From the NCBI GenBank assembly GCA_034112085.1, contig JAWUWD010000089.1, positions 1-54,633 of the forward strand: a stretch of 54,633 nt of DNA, in the 5' to 3' direction. Both the position numbers and the translations under genes were made by a program. This DNA is from JAWUWD01 sp034112085 (GTDB lineage: Bacteria > Bacteroidota > Bacteroidia > Cytophagales > Cyclobacteriaceae). Below the pieces are notes generated by a model, which saw only the letters and a program-made list of their open reading frames with translations, ran no database searches and was not told where the DNA came from. Below are positions 15,684-23,336 of this stretch, piece after piece (within the stretch, counting starts at the first letter, position 1; every line of letters begins with the position of its first letter).

Positions 15684-17639
15684 TCAATCCTCCCCTAATG
15701 ACCATTTTAATTCTATATCAGAACCTTTAGCAGATACTCTGATATATCCCTGCATCTCTTGGTGCAGTGCAGAACAGAAATCTGTACAGTAAAATGGATA
15801 TACCCCTTCTCTAGATGGCTTCCATAATAAGGTTTCGGTTTGACCAGGCATCACTAGTAGCTCAGCATTATTAGCTCCCATCATGCTTAGCCCATGTGGT
15901 ACATCCCAATCTTGCTCTAGGTTAGTCAAGTGGAAATACACTTCATCACCCACTTTGATCCCTTCGATATTGTCAGGTGAGAAGTGACTTCTGATAGAGG
16001 TCATATAGACCCTTACTACATTCCCATCTCTCTCTACACGTACATCTGCATCTTTCTTAACCGCATGTGGGTGCTCATTCTCAGAGATCGGATAGAATTT
16101 TTTATTATTAGGGACTATTCTATCAGCCGGGATAGCTTGTGCATAGTGGGGCTCTCCTATTGTAGGGAAATCCAATATCAATTCCATCTTACCACCAGAA
16201 ATATCAAATAGTTGTGCTGAGTGATTCATCTCAGGTCCAGTTGGTAGGTACCTATCTTTAGTTATCTTATTAAGTGCTACGAGATATTTTCCATCAGGGG
16301 CTTTAGTATCTCCACCAGGGATCATCAAGTGACCTATAGAGTAGAAAGTAGGCTGTCTATCAAGTACTTCCCAAGTACCGACTTTCCATTTCACCACTTC
16401 AGAAGAGATAAAGAAAGAAGTATATGCATTACCTTCTGCATCAAACTCAGTGTGCAAGGGTCCTAGTCCACCACTTTGTACAGATCCTGCAACCACATCC
16501 TCAAATTTCAGTACAGGAATTCCATCTATTTCATCTTCGAAAGATTTGTTTTCGATAGCCGCGAGCATCTTTGTGAAAGAATGTACGGTAAGATCAGCAG
16601 AAAGCTTCCCGTTACCTACGATGTATTCTCCTGTCGGGTCTACATCTACCCCATGAGGTGATTTAGGTGTTGGTAAGTAATAAATCAATCCAGGACATTC
16701 TGAAGGGATCAATACTTTCACGGTCTCTATAGTATTAGAAGTCGCCATGTGCGTCTTTTCATCATAGTAGTTATGCACATAACTAGTTGGGTAGTCTTTA
16801 CCTTTACCAGCTGCAATATATTCCTCCGCTTTCTTCCAGTTCACAGCCGCGATGAAATCTTTGTCATTCTGTGATGCATTGACTTCCATGAGGGTATGAC
16901 TTTCTTCTGTATTGTAAGTAGTGAAGAATGTCCATCCGTGAGATTTCCCTTTACCTGAGTGAGCAAGATCATAATCGAATCCTGGTACCAATATCTGGAA
17001 AGCAACCTTCATTTCACCTGGCATATCAGCCTTGATGTAACTCAACGCACCTTTGAAATTCTCTTTATAAGAGTTGATGGGTACATCCCTCTGTGGGATT
17101 GGCACACTAAATCGTGTTCCAGCAACCACATATTCGGTATTTTCGGTAGCGAATGGAGAACTGTGATTCCCACCACTATTAGGGATCTCTACAATCTCCG
17201 TAGTCTCGAAAGTGGTCAAATCAATTCTTGCAATACGAGGTGTATTATTCCCATTGATGAAGATCCAACGACCATCTGTTACCCCGTCCGTTTGTGACAA
17301 CTCTGGGTGGTGAGCATCATCCCAAGGCACAAAACCCCAAGAAGTGTTGAACATCGGCTTTGTTTCTTCATTGTATCCGTATCCTTTCTCTCCGTCTTGC
17401 GCAAATACTGGAATCACTTTCAGTAACCTTCCAGAAGGAAGTCCATATACGCTTAGCTGACCACTGAATCCACCTGACATAAATGCATAGAACTCATCAT
17501 ATTCTCCAGGGGCTACATAAGCCTTCTCTGCAGCACTTGAATTACTCAATGCTCCACTTTTTTTAGAACTTTGGTTGCATGAGGCGACTGTAAACAATAT
17601 GGCCATCATGCCCAAACCTATTAATTTTATTCTTTTCAT
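15684..17639 (-). CDS. nosZ: Nitrous-oxide reductase, Sec-type (clade II)
   Basis: A 651-residue periplasmic enzyme that reduces N2O to N2. The signal sequence lacks a twin-arginine motif and ends in VASC near residue 20, so export is by Sec and the protein is probably a lipoprotein, as in clade II enzymes. Residues ~45-500 form the seven-bladed propeller carrying CuZ, with His-rich segments DDAHHPEL, GGNHSSPF and the SPHGVDV region. The C-terminal cupredoxin carries the CuA site, Cys618-x3-Cys622-x3-His626 and Met629. It follows the fasciclin and cytochrome genes in one minus-strand operon whose promoter carries an Fnr-like site. Confidence 0.96.
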   Translation of the reverse strand: MKRIKLIGLGMMAILFTVASCNQSSKKSGALSNSSAAEKAYVAPGEYDEFYAFMSGGFSGQLSVYGLPSGRLLKVIPVFAQDGEKGYGYNEETKPMFNTSWGFVPWDDAHHPELSQTDGVTDGRWIFINGNNTPRIARIDLTTFETTEIVEIPNSGGNHSSPFATENTEYVVAGTRFSVPIPQRDVPINSYKENFKGALSYIKADMPGEMKVAFQILVPGFDYDLAHSGKGKSHGWTFFTTYNTEESHTLMEVNASQNDKDFIAAVNWKKAEEYIAAGKGKDYPTSYVHNYYDEKTHMATSNTIETVKVLIPSECPGLIYYLPTPKSPHGVDVDPTGEYIVGNGKLSADLTVHSFTKMLAAIENKSFEDEIDGIPVLKFEDVVAGSVQSGGLGPLHTEFDAEGNAYTSFFISSEVVKWKVGTWEVLDRQPTFYSIGHLMIPGGDTKAPDGKYLVALNKITKDRYLPTGPEMNHSAQLFDISGGKMELILDFPTIGEPHYAQAIPADRIVPNNKKFYPISENEHPHAVKKDADVRVERDGNVVRVYMTSIRSHFSPDNIEGIKVGDEVYFHLTNLEQDWDVPHGLSMMGANNAELLVMPGQTETLLWKPSREGVYPFYCTDFCSALHQEMQGYIRVSAKGSDIELKWSLGED

Positions 17640-17676
17640 ATCAATAATATTTATTAGGGTTAAGTTTCTTCGTTAG

Positions 17677-18243
17677 TTATTTTTCTGGTGGAAGTAATAC
17701 CTTGTCTACTACATGGATTACGCCATTTGTCGCCTGAATAGTCGCCAAGATATTAGCACCGTTTACCGTTACATCACCCGCTTCATTAACTTCAATTTTG
17801 GTGTTAGATCCATTAGCCATGTATAGGTTCATCCCATCTTTCAAGTAGGCATCCTTGTAGGTACCAGGAGCAGCGTGATAGTGAATGATATTCACCAACT
17901 TGCTTTTATTTTCAGGCTTTACTAGTGTTTCAACTGTACCTTCTGGTAATGCTGCGAATGCCGCATTAGTAGGTGCAAATACGGTGAATGGGCCATTATT
18001 GGCCAATACATTGACCAAGTCAGCAGCTTGAATTGCAGCTACCAGCGTAGTATGATCAGGTGATCCTATAGCAACTTGTACGATGTTCTTAGCTGACATA
18101 TCGTCATCTATCATCGCTTGTCCACCAACTGGTGTTTCAGCCACTTCAGTTGAGGTATCAGCTGAGTTTTCGGTTTGATTACTTCCGCAGGCTGCCAGCA
18201 TACTCAGTGTGCCGATGGCCAATAAAAATTTGATTGTTCTCAT
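17677..18243 (-). CDS. Fasciclin-domain lipoprotein
   Basis: A 188-residue lipoprotein with lipobox LAAC at about residue 19, a disordered acidic linker to residue ~55 and a single FAS1 domain to the end. The FAS1 signatures are FTVFAPTNAAFAALP in the middle and the C-terminal NGVIHVVDKVLLP. FAS1 domains usually mediate adhesion or protein interactions. The gene lies directly between the nos cytochrome and nosZ, so it may be a structural or electron-transfer partner anchored next to NosZ. That role is inferred only from position. Confidence 0.88.
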   Translation of the reverse strand: MRTIKFLLAIGTLSMLAACGSNQTENSADTSTEVAETPVGGQAMIDDDMSAKNIVQVAIGSPDHTTLVAAIQAADLVNVLANNGPFTVFAPTNAAFAALPEGTVETLVKPENKSKLVNIIHYHAAPGTYKDAYLKDGMNLYMANGSNTKIEVNEAGDVTVNGANILATIQATNGVIHVVDKVLLPPEK

Positions 18244-18253
18244 AGTCTTTGGT

Positions 18254-18718
18254 TTATAAGGTTCTAAAATATTCCAATACAGCTCTAGCTTGTTCTTCGG
18301 TTAGGTTTTGGTTCGCCATGGGTGCGCCATTCGCTTCCACCAAGAGTTTCTTGGCTATGGGGTCTTCTTTGATCATCACCTCAGGATTGAGAATCATATT
18401 CATCACCCATTCTGGGCTTCTTCTAGACAGAATATCTTTTGGCGCTGGTCCGATAAATTTCTTCTGAGCTTTATGACATGATGTACACATGCTTTCGAAT
18501 ATCTCTAATCCTTTGGCGACTAATTCATGATCTATTTCTCCCAGCTCAACTGATTTGACAGGTCCTATTCCTTTGTTATCCATTGGATCAACTTCTTCTG
18601 CCACCATAGATTTCGGTGGTGGGGTATTACTTGCTTCAGTAGAAGCACTTCCTCCTCCGCAGGCAGATAGCAAACTGATCATTAGTATTGCTGTAAATAA
18701 TCTGATGTAGTTTCTCAT
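18254..18718 (-). CDS. Monoheme cytochrome c lipoprotein
   Basis: A 154-residue lipoprotein with lipobox LSAC near residue 19 and one heme-binding CTSCH near residue 80. The axial ligand is probably a Met in MNMILNPEVMIKEDP. The start at 18718 (MRNYIRLF) gives a compact signal peptide, whereas ATG 18739 would add seven residues. As first gene of the nos operon it most likely donates electrons to the CuA site of NosZ. The upstream region carries the Fnr-like palindrome at 18814-18827 and a -7-like box at 18786-18793. Confidence 0.9.
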   Translation of the reverse strand: MRNYIRLFTAILMISLLSACGGGSASTEASNTPPPKSMVAEEVDPMDNKGIGPVKSVELGEIDHELVAKGLEIFESMCTSCHKAQKKFIGPAPKDILSRRSPEWVMNMILNPEVMIKEDPIAKKLLVEANGAPMANQNLTEEQARAVLEYFRTL

Positions 18719-18785
18719 AGTTAGGTAGTTTAGTTGCATAAAAGTAGGGCGAATACCATGGAGCAGTGATGATCTGTCTCAGTGA

Positions 18786-18793
18786 CAAACATG
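18786..18793 (-). promoter_or_regulatory. -7-like promoter element of the nos operon
   Basis: On the minus strand it reads CATGTTTG, one mismatch from the Bacteroidota -7 consensus TAnnTTTG. It lies 31 bp (centre to centre) from the palindrome at 18814-18827, which fits activation by a Crp/Fnr protein bound near -40. Confidence 0.45.
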
Positions 18794-18813
18794 ACTTACA
18801 CCCCTTAAAAAAA

Positions 18814-18827
18814 CTGACGTAGGTCAT
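18814..18827. promoter_or_regulatory. Fnr-like operator upstream of the nos operon
   Basis: The site CTGACGTAGGTCAT differs by one base from the perfect form ATGAC-N4-GTCAT seen at 31564 and 41170. It lies 96 bp before the cytochrome start codon. The shared site suggests control of nos genes by the same low-oxygen regulator as cbb3 genes. Confidence 0.6.
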
Positions 18828-18861
18828 GCAAAATGAGATTTGCACGGATGAGAAAGGCAAT

Positions 18862-18970
18862 ATTAAATACACTCAGAGTTACTCGTAGTGGACTCTGAGG
18901 GTCAGTAAACAAAGTGCATGAGGGTGGTTAAGATTCAGAGTCTCCTTTGGATGACTCTGAGTAGGACTAG
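18862..18970. repeat. Intergenic two-hairpin repeat, copy 1
   Basis: About 109 bp made of two short hairpins. The first pairs CTCAGAGT (18872-18879) with ACTCTGAG (18892-18899). The second pairs TCAGAGTC near 18936 with GACTCTGA near 18953. A similar ~105-bp copy, roughly 80% identical by eye, lies on the other side of the RidA gene, and fragments occur at 20242 and 21387. There is no open frame. It could be a MITE or a mobile non-coding element. Confidence 0.75.
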
Positions 18971-18986
18971 ATTATGAAAAATTTAA

Positions 18987-18994
18987 TATTTTTG
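18987..18994 (+). promoter_or_regulatory. -7 promoter element for ridA-like gene
   Basis: TATTTTTG matches TAnnTTTG exactly and lies 24 bp upstream of the RidA start codon. No clear -33 box is visible. Confidence 0.5.
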
Positions 18995-19018
18995 GTCCTT
19001 TAACTAAAACCCAAAAAG

Positions 19019-19369
19019 ATGTTGATAACCAGAAAAGATATAACCCCACGTACGAGTAAAATTGTTGAGTGCAATGGCACAATTTACCTTTGTGGTCAAG
19101 TAGCTAAGGATAGTGCTCAGGGTATTAAAGAACAAACTACTTCAACACTAGAGAAAATTGAAGAATTGCTTGACGAAGCTGGTTCTGACAAAAGACACAT
19201 TCTTTCGGTTACAATTTATTTGAGAGATATGAAGGATTTCGCTGCATTGAATGAAGTCTGGAATGCTTGGGTCGAGCAAGGTCATCAGCCTGCACGCGCT
19301 TGTGTGGAAGCTCGTATGGCTCGCCAAGAATTACTCGTGGAAATGTCAGTGGTTGCCGTAAAAAAGTAG
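19019..19369 (+). CDS. RidA family protein (YjgF/YER057c/UK114)
   Basis: A 116-residue RidA-type protein. Family features are CNGTIYLCGQVAKD near residue 22, the LDEAGSDKRHILSVTIYLRD core and the Arg in PARACVEARMA near residue 92 that would bind the carboxylate of imine substrates. Members deaminate reactive enamine or imine intermediates in the cytoplasm. This protein belongs to a branch lacking the N-terminal insert of canonical RidA, so its substrate may differ. The gene is flanked on both sides by copies of the same hairpin repeat. Confidence 0.88.
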   Translation: MLITRKDITPRTSKIVECNGTIYLCGQVAKDSAQGIKEQTTSTLEKIEELLDEAGSDKRHILSVTIYLRDMKDFAALNEVWNAWVEQGHQPARACVEARMARQELLVEMSVVAVKK

Positions 19370-19370
19370 A

Positions 19371-19475
19371 ATTAAATCTACTCAGAATCACTCGTAGAGG
19401 ACTCTGAGGATTACTACAAAGCACATGATAATTGTTAATCTCAGGGTCTCCTTTGGATGACTCTGAGCAGGACTA
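19371..19475. repeat. Intergenic two-hairpin repeat, copy 2
   Basis: About 105 bp in the same orientation as the copy at 18862-18970. It keeps the ATTAAAT left end, both hairpins and the right end GCAGGACTA (TAGGACTA in copy 1). The right hairpin pairs TCAGGGTC with GACTCTGA across a CCTTTGG loop region. The direct-repeat arrangement around RidA resembles the flanks of a small mobile unit or the product of a duplication. Confidence 0.75.
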
Positions 19476-19681
19476 TAACCAAGTTACACAGAACTTAGCA
19501 ACAACCTTTCTGCGTTATCAATACCGGAACCTGCGTGCAGGCCAACCAACAAAACTAGCCTTGGCGAGACCTTCCAAAATAGCCATGAAACTCAAAACAC
19601 AGAAGATACGGACGAGTCGCACTCACTCAAATAAACGTGAGTAAAGGCATGCGTTTCTATACCTTTGTTGGCAGCTGGTGT

Positions 19682-20122
19682 TTATTCCATTTGCCAGTTT
19701 TTCTCAGCGACTTTTATAGCTTCGGTAAGAAGAGCTTCGTCTTTTTTTATAACCGCGATTAATCTGCCAATTTTATCAAGACTGTTCTTATCCGAACTCC
19801 AAATAGCAACTCCATCAGACTCTTCATCAAATCGAATCTTAGATAATATTTCTGGGTCTGACATTTTTATAGCACCATAGATAATACCAACCCAACTTGG
19901 TCCGCCTCCTTGATAACCGTTATTCGTCAAAGTTTCATAATGACTATCTTTTTCATGAATGTCGTAATAATCAAATCTAAATTCAGTTGCATCTACTTCG
20001 ATTATTGTTCCTCTAACTTCTGCATTTAAATCTGTCAAGACGGCAATAAGTTTTTCACTTTTGGGAGTCTGTCCAGCACAACTGGCAAAGACGAATATTG
20101 GAAGGAAATAAAATAATTTCAT
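19682..20122 (-). CDS. Imm51-like lipoprotein
   Basis: A 146-residue lipoprotein with signal peptide and lipobox FASC at about residue 15. The segment NGYQGGGPSWVGIIYGAIKM, the SKIRFDEESDGVAIWSSD stretch and the C-terminal LIAVIKKDEALLTEAI resemble the Imm51 immunity-protein family of polymorphic toxin systems. No cognate toxin is visible in the window, and a lipid-anchored form is unusual because most immunity proteins of this family are cytoplasmic. The assignment rests on remembered family patterns. It sits alone between repeat copies and has no operon partner. Confidence 0.6.
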   Translation of the reverse strand: MKLFYFLPIFVFASCAGQTPKSEKLIAVLTDLNAEVRGTIIEVDATEFRFDYYDIHEKDSHYETLTNNGYQGGGPSWVGIIYGAIKMSDPEILSKIRFDEESDGVAIWSSDKNSLDKIGRLIAVIKKDEALLTEAIKVAEKNWQME

Positions 20123-20169
20123 AATTTTCGACTGGCGTACAACAGTTGTGTATAGTGCAATAGTGCACT

Positions 20170-20233
20170 ATACATTCTTTTTATCCATTAACAATATAAA
20201 GTGATTTCAACAACATTGAAATGTCATAATACA
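20170..20233. repeat. ATTTCAACAACATTGAAAT repeat, copy A
   Basis: A ~60-bp sequence whose core pairs TTTCAA with TTGAAA around a CAACA loop. A second copy with several mismatches lies at 21620-21671. Both follow ACATTC and precede ATAATAC, so the similarity extends beyond the hairpin. Confidence 0.65.
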
Positions 20234-20241
20234 CAGTGTGA

Positions 20242-20275
20242 ACTCAGAGTCTCCTTTGGATGACTCTGAGCAAGA
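20242..20275. repeat. Partial hairpin repeat (right half), copy 3
   Basis: Only the second hairpin of the 18862/19371 repeat is present here: CTCAGAGTC pairs with GACTCTGAG around the same loop, followed by CAAGACC. It lies 21 bp beyond the 3' end of the gene at 20296-21207 and may act as its transcription end. Confidence 0.65.
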
Positions 20276-20295
20276 CCATTTGATATTAGAACCAA

Positions 20296-21207
20296 TCAAT
20301 AGAGACTAGGCATAAGGTTGCCCGTCCATTTAGCCCGCAGGGCAGCATTACTATTATTGTTGTTGACATCAATATCCCAAAAGCTAAAACCAAACTTTTC
20401 ACGGTGATACCAAGGACCAACATGACCACCCCAAAAACCTTCGCTTCCTAGAAAATGCCCAAAAGTACGAACCCACTTAATCGACCAGGGAATATTTGAT
20501 TTAGGCGCACTAGAAATTCCCTCTGCTCCGCCTTGACTGCTACTGCAAGCATCGTAATCTAACGGCAGATAAGCCACCTGATCAGCTGTATCCGGGACGA
20601 AAGACGCTCCACAGTGTGGGTTTGAAGAATCCTGACAAGGCCCCTGAGCTGCTCCCTCTTGTCCTATGTATTGCGCATCCCACATGGTGGTGTGCATTCG
20701 CTGATCACCCCACAATGCCCTTGCGAACATGCAATGATCCTTTTTCACTTGGCGGTCTTCGCTTGTATAGCCAACAAGTGCCCGGATATGGTTAATTGAT
20801 ATTCTGTGCCACTCGTCAACTTCAGCCTTTGTAGGATTCTTAACATCCTCAAAGGGGTTGTGTTCATAAAAAACTTCCCGAAGACCTCTGACCACATCAG
20901 GATATGGGAAAATAGCTTTGTAAAACTCATCACGTGTCATTTCAGCGGGGTTATAGATAGTTCCATCCCACTTGGCATTCGCCCATTGCTCTTCACTAAT
21001 CCAACCTACACCATCAGGATCATGAGAGGTATTGGTCCCATTTTCAAATGGCTTGGTGGCAAATGTTTCCCAATTCGCCTGGTCTGGTGTAAACTGCTCC
21101 AGATTACTGTTTCCAGCATTATTCTCTATGTCTTCCTTTTCACAGGAAAATATACCAGCACTCATTAAAGTCAGCAAAATAAAACGTATTGACACTCTTG
21201 TTTTCAT
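20296..21207 (-). CDS. Secreted lipoprotein of unknown function
   Basis: A 303-residue protein with signal peptide and probable lipobox GIFSC near residue 22, followed by acidic residues expected after a lipidated Cys. I do not recognise the family. The mature part is rich in Trp, His and Cys, with segments EWHRISINHIRALVGY near residue 132, DHCMFARALWGDQRMHTTMW near 157 and HVGPWYHREKFGFSFWDID near 262. Cys residues at CQDSSNPHC and DACSSS could form disulfides or bind metal. The neighbourhood (repeats, Imm51-like gene, no operon) suggests an accessory gene. Confidence 0.65.
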   Translation of the reverse strand: MKTRVSIRFILLTLMSAGIFSCEKEDIENNAGNSNLEQFTPDQANWETFATKPFENGTNTSHDPDGVGWISEEQWANAKWDGTIYNPAEMTRDEFYKAIFPYPDVVRGLREVFYEHNPFEDVKNPTKAEVDEWHRISINHIRALVGYTSEDRQVKKDHCMFARALWGDQRMHTTMWDAQYIGQEGAAQGPCQDSSNPHCGASFVPDTADQVAYLPLDYDACSSSQGGAEGISSAPKSNIPWSIKWVRTFGHFLGSEGFWGGHVGPWYHREKFGFSFWDIDVNNNNSNAALRAKWTGNLMPSLY

Positions 21208-21432
21208 ACAACTACTTTCTAATTATTTTCAATCATTTTTCAGGAAAATCTGTAGTTACCTTACTAATGGTAAAGGCTTCACAAACAGAGAATTTAACAG
21301 CTGTAAAAATAACAAAAGTATCAAATTCTATGGTCAAGAGAATAAGTTAAATGTTCTATAAATACAATATGAGAAGTACTATAAAATTACTCAGAGTCAT
21401 TTGCCCGAAATCAAGCATCAATTTCTTTATCC

Positions 21433-21462
21433 TTGTCGCAATAAGAAGGCCATGTATCTTTG
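21433..21462 (+). promoter_or_regulatory. Orphan Bacteroidota-type promoter
   Basis: TTG at 21433-21435 is followed after 19 bp by TATCTTTG at 21455-21462, an exact -33/-7 pair. The only frame directly downstream is ~26 codons long, starting near 21464 and hydrophobic (residues such as HFLIVYAFVI). Confidence 0.5.
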
Positions 21463-21619
21463 TGTGAGTCTTTTCAAGAATATTCAAATTCGCTACCATT
21501 TCCTGATAGTCTATGCCTTTGTTATCAAATTAACTTGCCTTTAGAAGGAAGTTCTTATCCATAATGTTAAAATATTTTCATTTCAAATGCACCACAGCAG
21601 TTATGCAAAGATCACTAAG

Positions 21620-21671
21620 TCTACATTCATTATCTACTGACAATTTAAGGTGATTTCAACAACATTGAAAT
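21620..21671. repeat. ATTTCAACAACATTGAAAT repeat, copy B
   Basis: The second copy of the repeat at 20170-20233, same orientation, with the TTTCAA-CAACA-TTGAAA hairpin intact. The two copies bracket the unknown lipoprotein gene at 20296-21207. Confidence 0.65.
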
Positions 21672-21849
21672 TATAATACAACAATATTCCTGTAAACAGA
21701 ATTATTAATTGAGAGTCATATTTAATGAAACATTAATCTATATCTAACATGGTTTAACGCAAAGTAAATTGCTAATCAGGCCTTATTAAAGGGCTAAAGT
21801 CTTCCTCAAACAAACCCTCCTCCTATTTAGTAGGATTGTTTAACTTTTG

Positions 21850-23145
21850 TTAACTCTCATTCGTTTTACTGGATAATCTTAAAATTATATATCCTACAAT
21901 TCCTGAAATTAATGAGCCTATAATAATTCCAATTTTTGCTGAACTTATGCTTACTGGATCACCATAAAAAGCCAAATTGTCAATGAAAATTGACATAGTA
22001 AACCCCACTCCTGCAATGGCTGAAATTCCTAATATTTGCTTAAAGTTCACGCCTCTAGGTAACTCAGTGATTTTGGTCATAATTCCCAAATAGGAGAATA
22101 AGGCAACACCAACAAATTTTCCAACAAACAGACTAATGGCAATATTGGACATTAGTGAAAAGTCAAAATCAAAATTTAAACTAATGACCACTCCAGCGTT
22201 TGCAAAGGCAAAAACTGGCAACACGAAATAGGCCACCAAACTATGAAGTTTATTTTCGAGGTGTTGTAAAGGTGAGCGAACCTCAAAAGTTAGATTATCC
22301 AACTCATCTATACAGTTCATTTCACCTTTGGTAAGCAAATGTTTTTCATCAGTATTATCAGATACATTCACAATTTTATTGGAAATAGAACTGAGGTGCG
22401 TTGTACATGATTTTAGGTTAATTCTTCTTTTTATCGGAATTGTAAATGCCAAAAGAACTCCTGCAATTGTCGGATGTAAGCCAGATTTTAAAAATAAAAA
22501 CCAAATAATAATTGCTAAAACAATCCCAATTGTAAACGAATATTTCCTTTTGTAATACAGCAATGATAGAAATGAAATAAGAATACCACCATACAAAATA
22601 TAGCTCCAATTTATACTGACACTATAAAATACAGCAATTACAAGAACTGCCGCGATGTCGTCTATAATAGCAAAGGCGGTTAGAAATATTTTGAGGCTTA
22701 GCGGAACTCTCTTACCTAAAATACCAAGAATTGCCAATGCAAAAGCAATATCTGTTGCCATCGGAATCCCCCAACCTTTTGTTGTCTCAGGATTTACATT
22801 TAAGAATAAATATAAGCCCACTGGCACTAAAACACCACCCAATGCAGCAGCAAACGGAAAAGCTGCTTTTTTTAACGTGTCTAATTCTCCAACAAGTAAT
22901 TCTCTTTTTAGCTCTAAGCCAATTAAGAAGAAGAAAATGGCCATTAGACCATCATTTATCCAGAGAATTAAGGGTTTTTTTAATTCAAAATTTTGGAACG
23001 ATATTCCAATTTTGTACTGCAATAAGTTTTCATAGTATTCGAGGTAAGATGAATTCGCCCACATTAGAGCGATAATTGTCCCTCCAAACAGTAATATTCC
23101 TGCTACACTTTCAGGTTTAACGAATTTTTGAAATGGTGTTCTCAT
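21850..23145 (-). CDS. nhaA: Na+/H+ antiporter NhaA
   Basis: A 431-residue inner-membrane antiporter with about 12 transmembrane segments, which exports Na+ in exchange for H+. Family landmarks are the N-terminal VAGILLFGGTIIALMWANS, WINDGLMAIFFFLIGLELKREL near residue 62, and the ion-site pair of Asp residues in ATDIAFALAILG and AIIDDIAAVLVIAVFYS near residues 130-165. Length is slightly above the usual ~390 because of a loop near residues 235-285 between the two halves. Its AT-rich codon use and isolated position between repeats and the Dab operon suggest independent acquisition. Confidence 0.95.
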   Translation of the reverse strand: MRTPFQKFVKPESVAGILLFGGTIIALMWANSSYLEYYENLLQYKIGISFQNFELKKPLILWINDGLMAIFFFLIGLELKRELLVGELDTLKKAAFPFAAALGGVLVPVGLYLFLNVNPETTKGWGIPMATDIAFALAILGILGKRVPLSLKIFLTAFAIIDDIAAVLVIAVFYSVSINWSYILYGGILISFLSLLYYKRKYSFTIGIVLAIIIWFLFLKSGLHPTIAGVLLAFTIPIKRRINLKSCTTHLSSISNKIVNVSDNTDEKHLLTKGEMNCIDELDNLTFEVRSPLQHLENKLHSLVAYFVLPVFAFANAGVVISLNFDFDFSLMSNIAISLFVGKFVGVALFSYLGIMTKITELPRGVNFKQILGISAIAGVGFTMSIFIDNLAFYGDPVSISSAKIGIIIGSLISGIVGYIILRLSSKTNES

Positions 23146-23167
23146 TTGTTGTTCGGTTTGTTTGCAT

Positions 23168-23213
23168 ACCGCCTAACGGTCTTACCTGTGAGCAGTAGCG
23201 GATTGCTACTCAC
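23168..23213. other. Pair of short hairpins upstream of nhaA
   Basis: ACCG-CCTAA-CGGT is followed by a longer imperfect stem in which AGTAGC (23194-23199) pairs with GCTACT (23205-23210). It lies between the nhaA start and the dabA stop. It may end dabA transcription or be a small structured repeat. Confidence 0.35.
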
Positions 23214-23336
23214 GCATTTTCAGTTTAGCACTAATTAGGTAGTTTTTATGGAGTCTAATAGCATCCCTTAGTGTAGTAGGCACTGTGAAAACAGATGTAT
23301 CCTAACCTAGTTTACATCCTAATGGCGCACTGTCAA

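Larger units (their letters stand above)
21208..21849. other. Gene-free stretch with repeat fragments
   Basis: About 640 bp without a convincing reading frame. It holds a 12-bp fragment of the hairpin repeat (ATTACTCAGAGT at 21387-21398), a well-formed plus-strand promoter at 21433-21462 with no gene behind it, and copy B of the second repeat at 21620-21671. The sequence is AT-rich and looks like decayed or accessory DNA. Confidence 0.6.

Noticed and set aside
18862..21398. Repeats around 18.9, 19.4, 20.2 and 21.4 kb as a CRISPR array
   Set aside because: Copies are few, unevenly spaced (hundreds of bases to about 1 kb), differ in length, and have no Cas genes nearby.
23168..23213. Integron attC site at the hairpins upstream of nhaA
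   Set aside because: A GCCTAAC-like core is present but the complementary GTTAGGC end is not, and no integrase or cassette array is seen.
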